Made by a program: the position numbers and the translations under genes. The notes under the pieces are model-generated. The model did no database searches and was not told the origin of the DNA. It was given only the letters and a program-made list of their open reading frames with translations. 64,000 bases of DNA, taken from the NCBI RefSeq assembly GCF_902826555.1, contig NZ_CADEFI010000004.1, positions 87,838-151,837 of the forward strand, in the 5' to 3' direction. Shown one piece after another: positions 9,018-16,540 of the stretch. The stretch comes from an uncultured Hyphomicrobium sp. (GTDB taxonomy: Bacteria; Pseudomonadota; Alphaproteobacteria; Rhizobiales; Hyphomicrobiaceae). How positions within the stretch are numbered: the first letter of the stretch is position 1; each line of letters opens with the position of its first letter.

Positions 9018-10484
9018 CTAAATGGCCCCGAGAAGTGTGTTGTACATTTCATCGACGACGCCGATCAGCTTCGATGACGTTGCGAAACTGCGCTCGATCT
9101 CGAGCATCAGTGAAAGCTCTTCGTCGAGATTGACCCCCGTCGTCTTGGTGTAGGATTCGAACGATCGCTGGTAGAGCGTGCTCTGATAGGTATTGTTGTC
9201 GTCGGCGACCTTGCGCTGCTCCTGCAGCCAGCCGGCGGAGATCGCGGAGTAGTTTCCAAGCGTTCCGGTCGTCGCCAGCTTCGCCGCCGGATCGTAGGTA
9301 TAGCTCTGCCCCATCTTGTCGATGAGTTCGTCGATGCGATCCGTGAAGCTCGCCTCGCTACCGGCATTATAGGCGTAGTCCGGGTCGCCCGAGATGGCGC
9401 CGTCCCTCAAAAGGTTTGCGTTGCCGCCTTGATCGGGATCGACGCTGGCATTGACTCTCAAAGCCGCAGCGAGGCCGGGAATGAGCGTGCCGGCCGGCGG
9501 AATGCCCGTAGCGCCGGAATAGGTGAAGAGCCCCGGCAGATCCGCTCCTCCACCGCCCGACTGATCGGATTCGGCGAACGTGGTGACCAGCACACGTGCC
9601 ATCTCGTCGAGCTGGGCTTCGTAGGTCAGCGAAAAGTCGTCGCGCGCCTGCATCAGACCGACGATCCGGCCCGACTGCAACGGCATCGTCGCGTTGGCGC
9701 CCGTCACCTGCACGCCGTCGATGTAGAGCGCATTGCCCGGAACGCCCGGCGTGAGATTGAGCGTGCGATTGAACACGAGCGTGCGCGGCGATTTATCGAA
9801 AAGCGTCACACCGCTGTCGGTGTAGATCGCCATGTCGTTGTTCTCGCGCGTGACCGTACGAATGCCGATCTCGTTCGAGAGATCATGCAGGACCTGGTCG
9901 CGCTGATCGAGATAATCGGTAACGTCCCGCCCCGTGAGCGTTCCCTTCACGATCTCCTGGTTCGCGGCCTGAAACTGCGCGAGCAGGGAGTTCACGCGAT
10001 CGACGGAGGATTGGATACCGGTATCCGCCTCGTTGCGCACGGATTGCACGGTCGCCGCCGCGGTATTGATGCCGGTTGCGAGGTTGCGCGCCGATCGTAC
10101 GGCCGCCTCCGCCGCGAGCTGGTTGTGCGGCTGAGCGGAATAGCTCTGCAGCGCGCTCATCAGCTTGTTGATCAGCGCCGCGGGCGAAGAGTCGAGCTCG
10201 ACGTCGTTGATGGTGCCGTTGAGAGTATCGAGGGAATCGAGTGCGGCCGAATACTTCGCGCCCTGCGAGTTGGCGCCCAGGATCTTCTTGAAGAGAACCG
10301 GCTCTTCGACGCGAACGACCGCCGAGCTCCGGACGCCGGATCCCGGCACAGTGATAATCTCGATGGACTTGCGCGAGTAGAACGCCTTGTCGGCGTTGGC
10401 GATATTGCGCGATACGAGGCTCGTCCGCTCGCTGGATACGAAGAGGGACGAATTCGCGTTTGACAATGTGGCCGTAAGGCTCAT
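9018..10484 (-). CDS. flgK: Flagellar hook-associated protein 1 FlgK
   Basis: FlgK is the first hook-filament junction protein. The 488-aa sequence starts with the rod/hook-type region including SRNIANADKAFYSRK (about residues 25-39) and ends with the conserved C-terminal helix containing LDEELSLMLEIERSFATSSK and a final MYNTLL. The length is within the alphaproteobacterial range. It lies 11 bases upstream of flgL and 31 bases downstream of flgE. Confidence 0.93.
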   Translation of the reverse strand: MSLTATLSNANSSLFVSSERTSLVSRNIANADKAFYSRKSIEIITVPGSGVRSSAVVRVEEPVLFKKILGANSQGAKYSAALDSLDTLNGTINDVELDSSPAALINKLMSALQSYSAQPHNQLAAEAAVRSARNLATGINTAAATVQSVRNEADTGIQSSVDRVNSLLAQFQAANQEIVKGTLTGRDVTDYLDQRDQVLHDLSNEIGIRTVTRENNDMAIYTDSGVTLFDKSPRTLVFNRTLNLTPGVPGNALYIDGVQVTGANATMPLQSGRIVGLMQARDDFSLTYEAQLDEMARVLVTTFAESDQSGGGGADLPGLFTYSGATGIPPAGTLIPGLAAALRVNASVDPDQGGNANLLRDGAISGDPDYAYNAGSEASFTDRIDELIDKMGQSYTYDPAAKLATTGTLGNYSAISAGWLQEQRKVADDNNTYQSTLYQRSFESYTKTTGVNLDEELSLMLEIERSFATSSKLIGVVDEMYNTLLGAI

Positions 10485-10515
10485 CGCGCGTCATCCCCCC
10501 AGGCCTCGAAGCGCA

Positions 10516-11805
10516 TTACCGCTTGAGGTTGACGAGGACCTCCATCAGCTCACCGCCCGTCTGAAACACCTTGGAGTTCGCCGTGAAGGCGAACTGGGAC
10601 TCGATCATCGTCGTCAGCTCGTTCGCCGTGTCGACGGTCGACTTCTCGAGCTGCGAGGAGCGGATTTCGCCGAACAGCGACGATCCGGCAAATCCGATCT
10701 GCAGGTTGCCCGAGTCGGCGCTGATTGAGTAAACGTTGCCGGGTTGCGGCGTGAGGTTGTCAGGGCTGGGCACGGTCGCCAGCGGGATCTGGAAGATCGG
10801 AATGCGCGCGCCGTTGCCATACACGGCATAGAGCACGCCCGTCTTGTCGAACTCCTGCCCCTCGACCGCACTCGGCTTGTTGCCGTTGATGGTCGGGGCC
10901 AGCACCTGGAAATCTTCCGCAAGCTCGGTCGACTGCGAAACGTCGATGTCGACGGCCTGGCCGTTCGGCACCGGAATGGTGATGGAGGTCGGGCTCGCCG
11001 GGATGACGGGCGGCCCCACCGGATCACCCGGATGCAGCTTGCCGGTCGACGGATCGAAGGTCAGCGTCGTCGTCACGAGCGCGCCGCTGCTGTACGGGAA
11101 GGGATCCGTCGATGAGTTGGCGCCGGCAGCATTGAAAACAGAGACTTCCCACGTGTTGGTGGCGGTCTTCGTGTAGTAGACGTCGAGCGTCACCTCGCGG
11201 CCGACGTTGTCGACTGCGGTCATCGAAGACTTTGCCGTATAGGTCGTGGAGTTGAGGTTGTCCGCCGGCGTATCGCCGGTTATGGCCGTGGCATCCTCCG
11301 GCAAGTTCGCGTGGAAGGTGCCGTTCGTAGACGGCGTCGCCTCGAGCGACATGGTGGCGATGTTGACCTCGGCCAGACCCGCGGTCCCGTTCGAGGCAGC
11401 GGCGGCTGAGCCGTTGATGATCGGATAGCCCAGCAGCTTGAACCCGGCCGCGTTGACCAGAAAGCCTTCGCTATCCTTCACGAACGAGCCCGCGCGCGTA
11501 AGGTAGGTCGCATCGCTGCCGTCGCTCACCAGGAAGAACCCATTGCCGCTGACGGCAAGATCGGTCTTCGAGGTCGTATAGTCGAAGCCGCCCTGCTGCG
11601 AGATGCCGTAGCGGATCGTGGTGTCGACACTGCCCGGCACGTAGGCGCCGTTACCGGACTCGAGCACCACCGTAGAGAATTCCGTGAAAGCCCGCTTGTA
11701 GCCATGCGTACTGGCATTGGCGATGTTGTCGGAAACGGTGCCAAGGCGGGCCGATTGTGCAGCCATGCCGGACGCACTCGTCCGCATCATGCCGGAAATG
11801 CTCAT
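10516..11805 (-). CDS. flgE: Flagellar hook protein FlgE
   Basis: FlgE is the hook subunit. The 429-aa protein begins [18 protein letters not shown] and contains the [15 protein letters not shown] rod/hook motif (about residues 23-37) and the matching C-terminal helix ending [16 protein letters not shown]. The frame is open for 93 codons upstream, but ATG 11805 is supported by a good AAGGAC site and by the ATGA overlap with ftcR (11802-11805). The overlap implies that the regulator and the hook protein are made from one transcript. Confidence 0.95.
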   Translation of the reverse strand: MSISGMMRTSASGMAAQSARLGTVSDNIANASTHGYKRAFTEFSTVVLESGNGAYVPGSVDTTIRYGISQQGGFDYTTSKTDLAVSGNGFFLVSDGSDATYLTRAGSFVKDSEGFLVNAAGFKLLGYPIINGSAAAASNGTAGLAEVNIATMSLEATPSTNGTFHANLPEDATAITGDTPADNLNSTTYTAKSSMTAVDNVGREVTLDVYYTKTATNTWEVSVFNAAGANSSTDPFPYSSGALVTTTLTFDPSTGKLHPGDPVGPPVIPASPTSITIPVPNGQAVDIDVSQSTELAEDFQVLAPTINGNKPSAVEGQEFDKTGVLYAVYGNGARIPIFQIPLATVPSPDNLTPQPGNVYSISADSGNLQIGFAGSSLFGEIRSSQLEKSTVDTANELTTMIESQFAFTANSKVFQTGGELMEVLVNLKR

Positions 11806-12581
11806 ACGACAGGGTCCTTCTCGAAAAGCTCTGACCTTTCGAGTAGACCATCTGCATCTTGCGTGAGGCTGGACGGAGCACAAGTTTCGCCCTGCCGTTC
11901 GGACGTTACGTCGACCACAAGCCGGTAGCCGAGATAGCGCTTGGAATCGATCGGGTCGTAGCCCATTCGATGGCGAAGCCGCTTCCTGAGCTTGCTGATG
12001 TGGCTCTCGACGACGTTCTCGTCGATGTCCTCGCTGAAGAGCCCGTACACCGAGTTGAAGATCTGCGTCTTGTTGATTCGGCAACCGCGGTTCGAGACGA
12101 GATACTCGAGAATGCGCCTCTCGCGCCTCGGGAGCTGCAGAACCTCGCCCTTCACCTCGGGATCGCGCCCGTCGAAGAAGACGCGCATCTCGCCGACGTC
12201 CGTATAGTCCGGCGCCCCGCTCGCCCGGCGTCGGATCGCCTTGACGCGGGCGATGATCTCCCGCACGTGAATCGGCTTGCGGACCACATCGTCGACACCG
12301 GCCGCGAACAGATCGAGCGTCTCCTCGAGCGACCGGTTCTCATTCATGGCGATGACGGCGGCCGTTGCCGAACGTCGCCGAATGATCTTGGCTAGCGCAC
12401 TGCGGTTCCCGCAGTCACCGAGCAGGAACGCCTCCACGGACCTCATGTCCGCCTCGGAAACGGCGCTCACCCAGCTTTCGAACTCCCCCGGCGCCAGTCC
12501 GCAGGCGGAGATTCCCTCTCTATCGAACCAGGACGCATAGCCCTCGGTAACGGTCGCGCGCTCGTCCACGACGACGATCAT
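11802..12581 (-). CDS. ftcR: Flagellar response regulator FtcR/Rem (OmpR type)
   Basis: This is the transcriptional activator of flagellar genes known as FtcR in Brucella and Rem in Sinorhizobium. The 259-aa protein starts [15 protein letters not shown], has a receiver-like domain to about residue 118 with the conserved lysine in RKP (Lys102), and an OmpR-type winged helix at about 145-223 ([37 protein letters not shown]). GGGGG lies about eight bases before ATG 12581; 12 in-frame codons upstream lack family similarity. The receiver lacks a clear phosphoacceptor Asp in the usual place (Glu50, Asp56 nearby). No cognate kinase is adjacent. Confidence 0.9.
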   Translation of the reverse strand: MIVVVDERATVTEGYASWFDREGISACGLAPGEFESWVSAVSEADMRSVEAFLLGDCGNRSALAKIIRRRSATAAVIAMNENRSLEETLDLFAAGVDDVVRKPIHVREIIARVKAIRRRASGAPDYTDVGEMRVFFDGRDPEVKGEVLQLPRRERRILEYLVSNRGCRINKTQIFNSVYGLFSEDIDENVVESHISKLRKRLRHRMGYDPIDSKRYLGYRLVVDVTSERQGETCAPSSLTQDADGLLERSELFEKDPVV

Positions 12582-12893
12582 GTGATAGTCCCCCGCCCAT
12601 CGGCACCCCCGAATCACAAACGCAACCCCACCTAACCGGGATGCAGTGCGTCGCCATTTCGATCAACGATTTGTTGAGGATTTCTCGGGCGATGCTCCGA
12701 TTCGCTCTTGAAGTGTTGCGTAAAGAGATCACCTCGCAGGCGCGAGCGGACTTGCCAAACGGCGGATACCGATGGGTTACGCCGTCAGAACCCCCTCAAG
12801 CCTGGCGCAAGCCGGTCCGGCTCTAATTCCTCACGTTTTACCTACGCCCCTGGATTTGCAGACAAACGCCTTTGAATTGGGACGGCAATTGAC
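12582..12893. promoter_or_regulatory. Divergent intergenic region between ftcR and a secreted protein gene
   Basis: This 312-base gap separates the ftcR-led flagellar operon (leftward) from the gene at 12894 (rightward), so promoters for both should lie here. I see no convincing long dyad or clear -35/-10 pair. A short open frame at 12641-12826 has no family similarity and is not called. Confidence 0.5.
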
Positions 12894-13349
12894 ATGCGGC
12901 CTCGCGTGCCAGCCCGGATAGGAAGCCTGAGCCTTGCATTGGCTCTGGTTGCGGCTATCTGCGGAACACCAAACGAATCGCTGAGCCGATCGAGGTCCTT
13001 CACCATCGACGAGCAGGCACCGTTCGCCATCGCGCTCGTGGGACCGGGCATGAACCGCACCGAGCTCACCGCTGTCCTAGGCCCGCCGAGCTACATCCAG
13101 GCCAACGGCCTTCGCGAAGCATGGCAATATTGCCCCGGACGCTCCTTGATCCGCTTTCTGAAGGACATTCTCCGCCAGGAAACGCTCCCCCCTCTCTACG
13201 TCACCGTGTGGTTCAACGAGGGGCGCGTCGAGCACATGCGCGCCTACCCGACCCGGGTCATGGGAAGCTGCGAGGACTTTCTCGCGGCGTTCAGCTGGCA
13301 GGACGTCATCGAAGGCGGCGATTTTGAAGGCGGCTATAGAATAAAGTAG
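12894..13349 (+). CDS. Exported hypothetical protein
   Basis: The 151-aa protein has a basic N-terminus and a hydrophobic stretch (about residues 9-24) typical of a signal peptide. The mature part contains an LVGPGMNRTELTAVLGPPSYIQ segment that loosely recalls BamE/SmpA-type lipoprotein folds, where a helix precedes a G-x-P turn, but there is no lipobox and I would not assign that family. The C-terminal region has two cysteines (YCPGR and GSCEDF) that could pair in the periplasm. It is monocistronic between ftcR and the convergent J-like gene, with only five bases to the latter's stop. Confidence 0.55.
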   Translation: MRPRVPARIGSLSLALALVAAICGTPNESLSRSRSFTIDEQAPFAIALVGPGMNRTELTAVLGPPSYIQANGLREAWQYCPGRSLIRFLKDILRQETLPPLYVTVWFNEGRVEHMRAYPTRVMGSCEDFLAAFSWQDVIEGGDFEGGYRIK

Positions 13350-13354
13350 GCCGT

Positions 13355-13798
13355 TCAAACGGGCGGGGCGCGCTTCAAGGCCCGGTCGATCACGGCATTC
13401 ACGTCCGCCATGGCGGCAACGGCCTCCGTGCGTAGATCCTCGGCAACGCTATCCGGGTGGTGCAGGGCTGCAAAACGGCGCCGCAGCGCCTTGAGCTCTT
13501 TCGCCGAGTGCTCACGCTCCACGAGCGCCGCCTTGAGCTTTTCCGCCGCCTCCGCCGGCCTCTGACGGACAACCTCCTCCGCCGGCCCCGTAACGGATCC
13601 GTACGCACGCGCCAGCGATGCCGGGGCCACGTAGCCGGAGGCGACCGTTATATCGCCGAGGCTCCCGACAGCCGGGGCCACGAGCGACGGCTCGTCGAAC
13701 AGCGGCCCCCCGCCATCCGGATCGAGACGGGCATCGTCCAGCGCCTCCTCGAAGGCATGCTTGCGTTCCGGGTGCCGAACCCGTGTTGGCCACACCAC
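13355..13798 (-). CDS. J-domain-like protein with HPD motif
   Basis: The 147-aa product ends in a segment matching helices II-III of a J domain: LKALRRRFAALHHPDSVAEDL, then AAMADVNAVIDRAL, with the diagnostic HPD at residues 114-116. J domains stimulate the ATPase of DnaK/Hsp70. There is no zinc-binding or substrate-binding DnaJ domain; the first 80 residues are unrelated and Pro/Gly/Ala-rich. It is the last gene of the FHA-FHA-PP2C operon. The GTG start at 13798 has AGGGAG seven bases upstream. The J assignment rests on the HPD and its flanking helices only. Confidence 0.7.
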   Translation of the reverse strand: MVWPTRVRHPERKHAFEEALDDARLDPDGGGPLFDEPSLVAPAVGSLGDITVASGYVAPASLARAYGSVTGPAEEVVRQRPAEAAEKLKAALVEREHSAKELKALRRRFAALHHPDSVAEDLRTEAVAAMADVNAVIDRALKRAPPV

Positions 13799-13888
13799 GA
13801 TAGATCTCCCTGCGGAATCGATCCCGCATCGGAAGTGTGTTGCCGATACCTTGTTCGGGCCTTGTGCGAGCGCGCCGACGCTGGACCT

Positions 13889-14734
13889 TTAACGGTCGGA
13901 GCCGCGGCCGCCTTGCGTCGTCTCGACGGCCGCCGTCTCCCGCGCCGGCTGCGGCGCAAGACGCACGGCGATCACGGTCGCATTGTCCTGATGCGGGTCC
14001 TTGATGGCCTCGACGGCACGGATCAACGCATTGGCAACAGCAACCGCACCATCGTCGGCATAGGCCGCGACGATGCGCTGAATCTCCGCCGACTCGAGGG
14101 TCTGCAACCCGTCGCTGGCAAGAATGATGTAGTCGCCGGGCTCGATCTTGAGCGGCCGCGCCGAGAGATCGATGAGATCGATCTCGTCTCCCGTCACCGC
14201 CGAGCGCAGCATGTGCCGCCGGGGGTCGCGCCGCGCCTCGTCCTCCGTGATGGCACCCATCGCCGCCAGCCGGTCGAGTTCCGGCGCCAGCGAATGGTCG
14301 TCGTTGAGAAGAGCGATTTCCCCGCGCCGGTAGAGCATCAAGGGACTGTCGCCAACACTGACCCATTCGATGCCTTCGGCCCCGAACGTGACGCCTACCA
14401 GGGTCGAGCCCATGCCCGCGAGCATGGGGTTGGTGCTCACCGTATCCGCGATGGACTTGTTGGCGGCCTCAAGCGACTCCATGAGCCGATCCTGCGTGGA
14501 CCCGTGTTGGGTCGCATAGGCCTTGATGAAGCTCTCGCACGCCATGCGGCTCGCAAGTGCGCCGCCGGCGTGCCCGCCCATGCCGTCGGCAAGCACAGCC
14601 ACCACGGCAGCGGACCCGTTCGCCTCGGCGGAGGAGGGCTGCGGCGCAGCCTGTCCGCTCCAGAAGAGGGCCGTGTCCTCCTGATAACTCCGCGCCCCCT
14701 TTGTGGCGCGGCTGGCGTGCTCGAAAACTTGCAT
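13889..14734 (-). CDS. PP2C-family Ser/Thr protein phosphatase
   Basis: The 281-aa protein is a stand-alone PP2C (PPM) phosphatase that would reverse the action of the neighbouring kinase. Metal-binding motifs are in order: RSYQED (Asp20), VLADGMGGH (Asp50), a VSVGDSPLMLYR strand, ASDG and the final DNATVIAV (Asp250). Length and motif order match bacterial Stp/PppA enzymes. No signal peptide or membrane segment is visible, so it is cytoplasmic. The frame is open upstream, but ATG 14734 begins the family-like sequence and lies 13 bases after the FHA gene. Confidence 0.93.
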   Translation of the reverse strand: MQVFEHASRATKGARSYQEDTALFWSGQAAPQPSSAEANGSAAVVAVLADGMGGHAGGALASRMACESFIKAYATQHGSTQDRLMESLEAANKSIADTVSTNPMLAGMGSTLVGVTFGAEGIEWVSVGDSPLMLYRRGEIALLNDDHSLAPELDRLAAMGAITEDEARRDPRRHMLRSAVTGDEIDLIDLSARPLKIEPGDYIILASDGLQTLESAEIQRIVAAYADDGAVAVANALIRAVEAIKDPHQDNATVIAVRLAPQPARETAAVETTQGGRGSDR

Positions 14735-14747
14735 ACGTGTTTGGATC

Positions 14748-15521
14748 TTACGCCTGTTCCTGGAGAGCTGCCCAATCGAAATCCGGGCCGCAGAACGGCA
14801 CGAACACGAGTTGCGTCCGGCCCATGGTGATGACGTCCATCTGGGCGAGCTCGACAGCGCCCGTCGGCCGCTTTTCGTTGAGGGAAACGACGTTGGTCTT
14901 AGCAAGGTTCGGCACGAAAAGGAAAGACCGTTCCGCCGAATCGTACCGGATGTAGGCTTGCTCCTCTGCGGAGATGGCATCGTCGCCGAAATCGATGGCG
15001 ATGCGATTGCTGGGCGCGCGCCCCATCGAGTTGTTGCCTTCGAAGATGGGACGGTACTGACCGATGCCGGGACCGCCCACCACCACGAGCCATCCTACGA
15101 CCGGGTCCTGCTCGAACGCGCCCCGCGTCACTTGCGACTTTCCGCGCACCAGCGTCGTGCGCGAGGCGGAGGGCTCGGGCTGCTTGCCTGCCGAGGCGCG
15201 CACGACGCGCGTCGTCGGCGGAGCGTCTGCCTCGAGATGCTTGCTCTCGGCCGTAACACGTGGAGTGCGTGCTTCCCGTGCCGCTTCCGCCGCGGAAGGC
15301 GTTCCGCCCTCGGCGCGCGGAGGCGGCAACTGTGCCGCAGTCTCCGGCGCAGGCACCGCGATCACAGCGTCGCTGGCGGCCGCTGAAGCGGCAGCCACAC
15401 GCTGCGCGACAACCGCCTCCTGTCGCCCGGTATCCTCGCGGCTGGCTGCGACGAGCGCATCCTTGAGAGAGCCGAGAAACCGGCCTGAACGCTGCCCTTG
15501 TCCTCCACCGCTCGCTGACAT
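14748..15521 (-). CDS. FHA-like domain protein with Ala/Pro-rich N-terminus
   Basis: The 257-aa cytoplasmic protein has an alanine-rich disordered first half (residues 1-135) and a C-terminal FHA-type domain (about 140-245). The FHA features are partly eroded: the MGR turn (167-169) and a TNVVSLN segment are present, but the usual SRxHA motif reads ISAEEQAYI. Several threonines in the linker (TTR at 103-105, RTT at 121-123) could be kinase targets. AGGAGAA precedes ATG 15521. It lies between the membrane FHA gene and the PP2C gene and is probably an adaptor of this phospho-relay. Confidence 0.8.
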   Translation of the reverse strand: MSASGGGQGQRSGRFLGSLKDALVAASREDTGRQEAVVAQRVAAASAAASDAVIAVPAPETAAQLPPPRAEGGTPSAAEAAREARTPRVTAESKHLEADAPPTTRVVRASAGKQPEPSASRTTLVRGKSQVTRGAFEQDPVVGWLVVVGGPGIGQYRPIFEGNNSMGRAPSNRIAIDFGDDAISAEEQAYIRYDSAERSFLFVPNLAKTNVVSLNEKRPTGAVELAQMDVITMGRTQLVFVPFCGPDFDWAALQEQA

Positions 15522-15588
15522 GTTCGTTCTCCTCTGCTCTGCTCTGTTCGTTCGGGCGGAACCGTGCGCCCCGTGTCAAGGACCGCCC

Positions 15589-16248
15589 TCAGGGAGAGGT
15601 GGCGGAAAATTTCAATCGCGCATTGCCGAGCTCGATCATGTCACCGCTCGCGAGCCGCGCCTCCGCGACCGCCCGGCCATTCACCACCACGCCGTTGCCG
15701 CCCGCACTTGAAAGATCGGTGATGACGAACTCGGCGTCCTCGGTCCGGTGTATGGCCGCATGATAGCGATGCACGGTGATGTCCTGCAGGCAAATGTCGT
15801 TATCTGTTTCGCGCCCGATCCGAAGCAGCGTACGCGCTAGACTGTAGCGCTGGTCCGGAGCGTCCGACACAACCTCGCCGACAACCTCGACCCAAGCCTC
15901 GAGCGGCCTCAGCGGAATATGGCCGGTGCGGACCCCGTCGCGAGGCTCGGCGGTCGATGTCGTGCGCCGTACGCGTTGCACGCGCGTTTGCGCTTCCGAG
16001 ATTTCCGCCGTGACGTCCGCCTCGCGGCCCCGCGCCCAAAGCCCGATCAGCGCCAGGGGCGGCACGAGCAGCAGCGCCGCGAGCCCCAGCACGAGCGCCG
16101 GCGCCCGTGCATAGCTCGCCGCCACCCAATCCGTGAACCCGGCCCACGAATCTCCGACGACACCCGCTGCGGCGACGGACTCGCCTGCCACCGCCGGCAC
16201 CACTGAGCTCAACACGGCAAATGTCAGCGCGCCGCCGAAAATCCGCAT
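15589..16248 (-). CDS. Membrane-anchored FHA-domain protein
   Basis: The 219-aa protein has an N-terminal signal-like helix (1-21), a second membrane helix (about 51-72) and a C-terminal FHA domain (about 137-215) with intact phosphothreonine-binding elements: RIGR (143-146), VHRYHAAI and NGVVVNGR. FHA domains bind phosphothreonine peptides, here presumably on the divergent kinase or on the second FHA protein. If the membrane helix is oriented as usual, the FHA domain is cytosolic. The frame is open to 16464; I prefer ATG 16248 because a signal-like sequence begins there, with ATG 16302 as the alternative. Confidence 0.85.
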   Translation of the reverse strand: MRIFGGALTFAVLSSVVPAVAGESVAAAGVVGDSWAGFTDWVAASYARAPALVLGLAALLLVPPLALIGLWARGREADVTAEISEAQTRVQRVRRTTSTAEPRDGVRTGHIPLRPLEAWVEVVGEVVSDAPDQRYSLARTLLRIGRETDNDICLQDITVHRYHAAIHRTEDAEFVITDLSSAGGNGVVVNGRAVAEARLASGDMIELGNARLKFSATSP

Positions 16249-16540
16249 CGTCGGACCTTGCACAAGCGGCCTCCGGAACGCATCCGGTGAGAAAAGTTGC
16301 ATGGATATGCTCAGGCTCGAATCTGCCGTACTTTTGGTGGCGTTCTGCGGCAGCAACATGGCCACGCGCGGAGTTCCCCGGTGAATTGCAGCAAAGTTGA
16401 CCACAACGCGCACGCGCCCGCCACATTCCTGCTTCACAAGAGACACCGGAGGTGATTTGCACACAGAGCCAGGATCAGGAAAGTTGAGCGACCGTAACGA
16501 CTCGACACATGCCCCGAGCTAACCTAGAGCCCGAGAGCTG
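16249..16540. promoter_or_regulatory. Divergent promoter region of the kinase/FHA module
   Basis: About 290 bases separate the leftward FHA-FHA-PP2C-J operon from the rightward kinase gene, so both promoters must lie here and shared control is possible. Part of it is open in the FHA frame. I see no perfect dyad or sigma-54 element. Confidence 0.45.
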
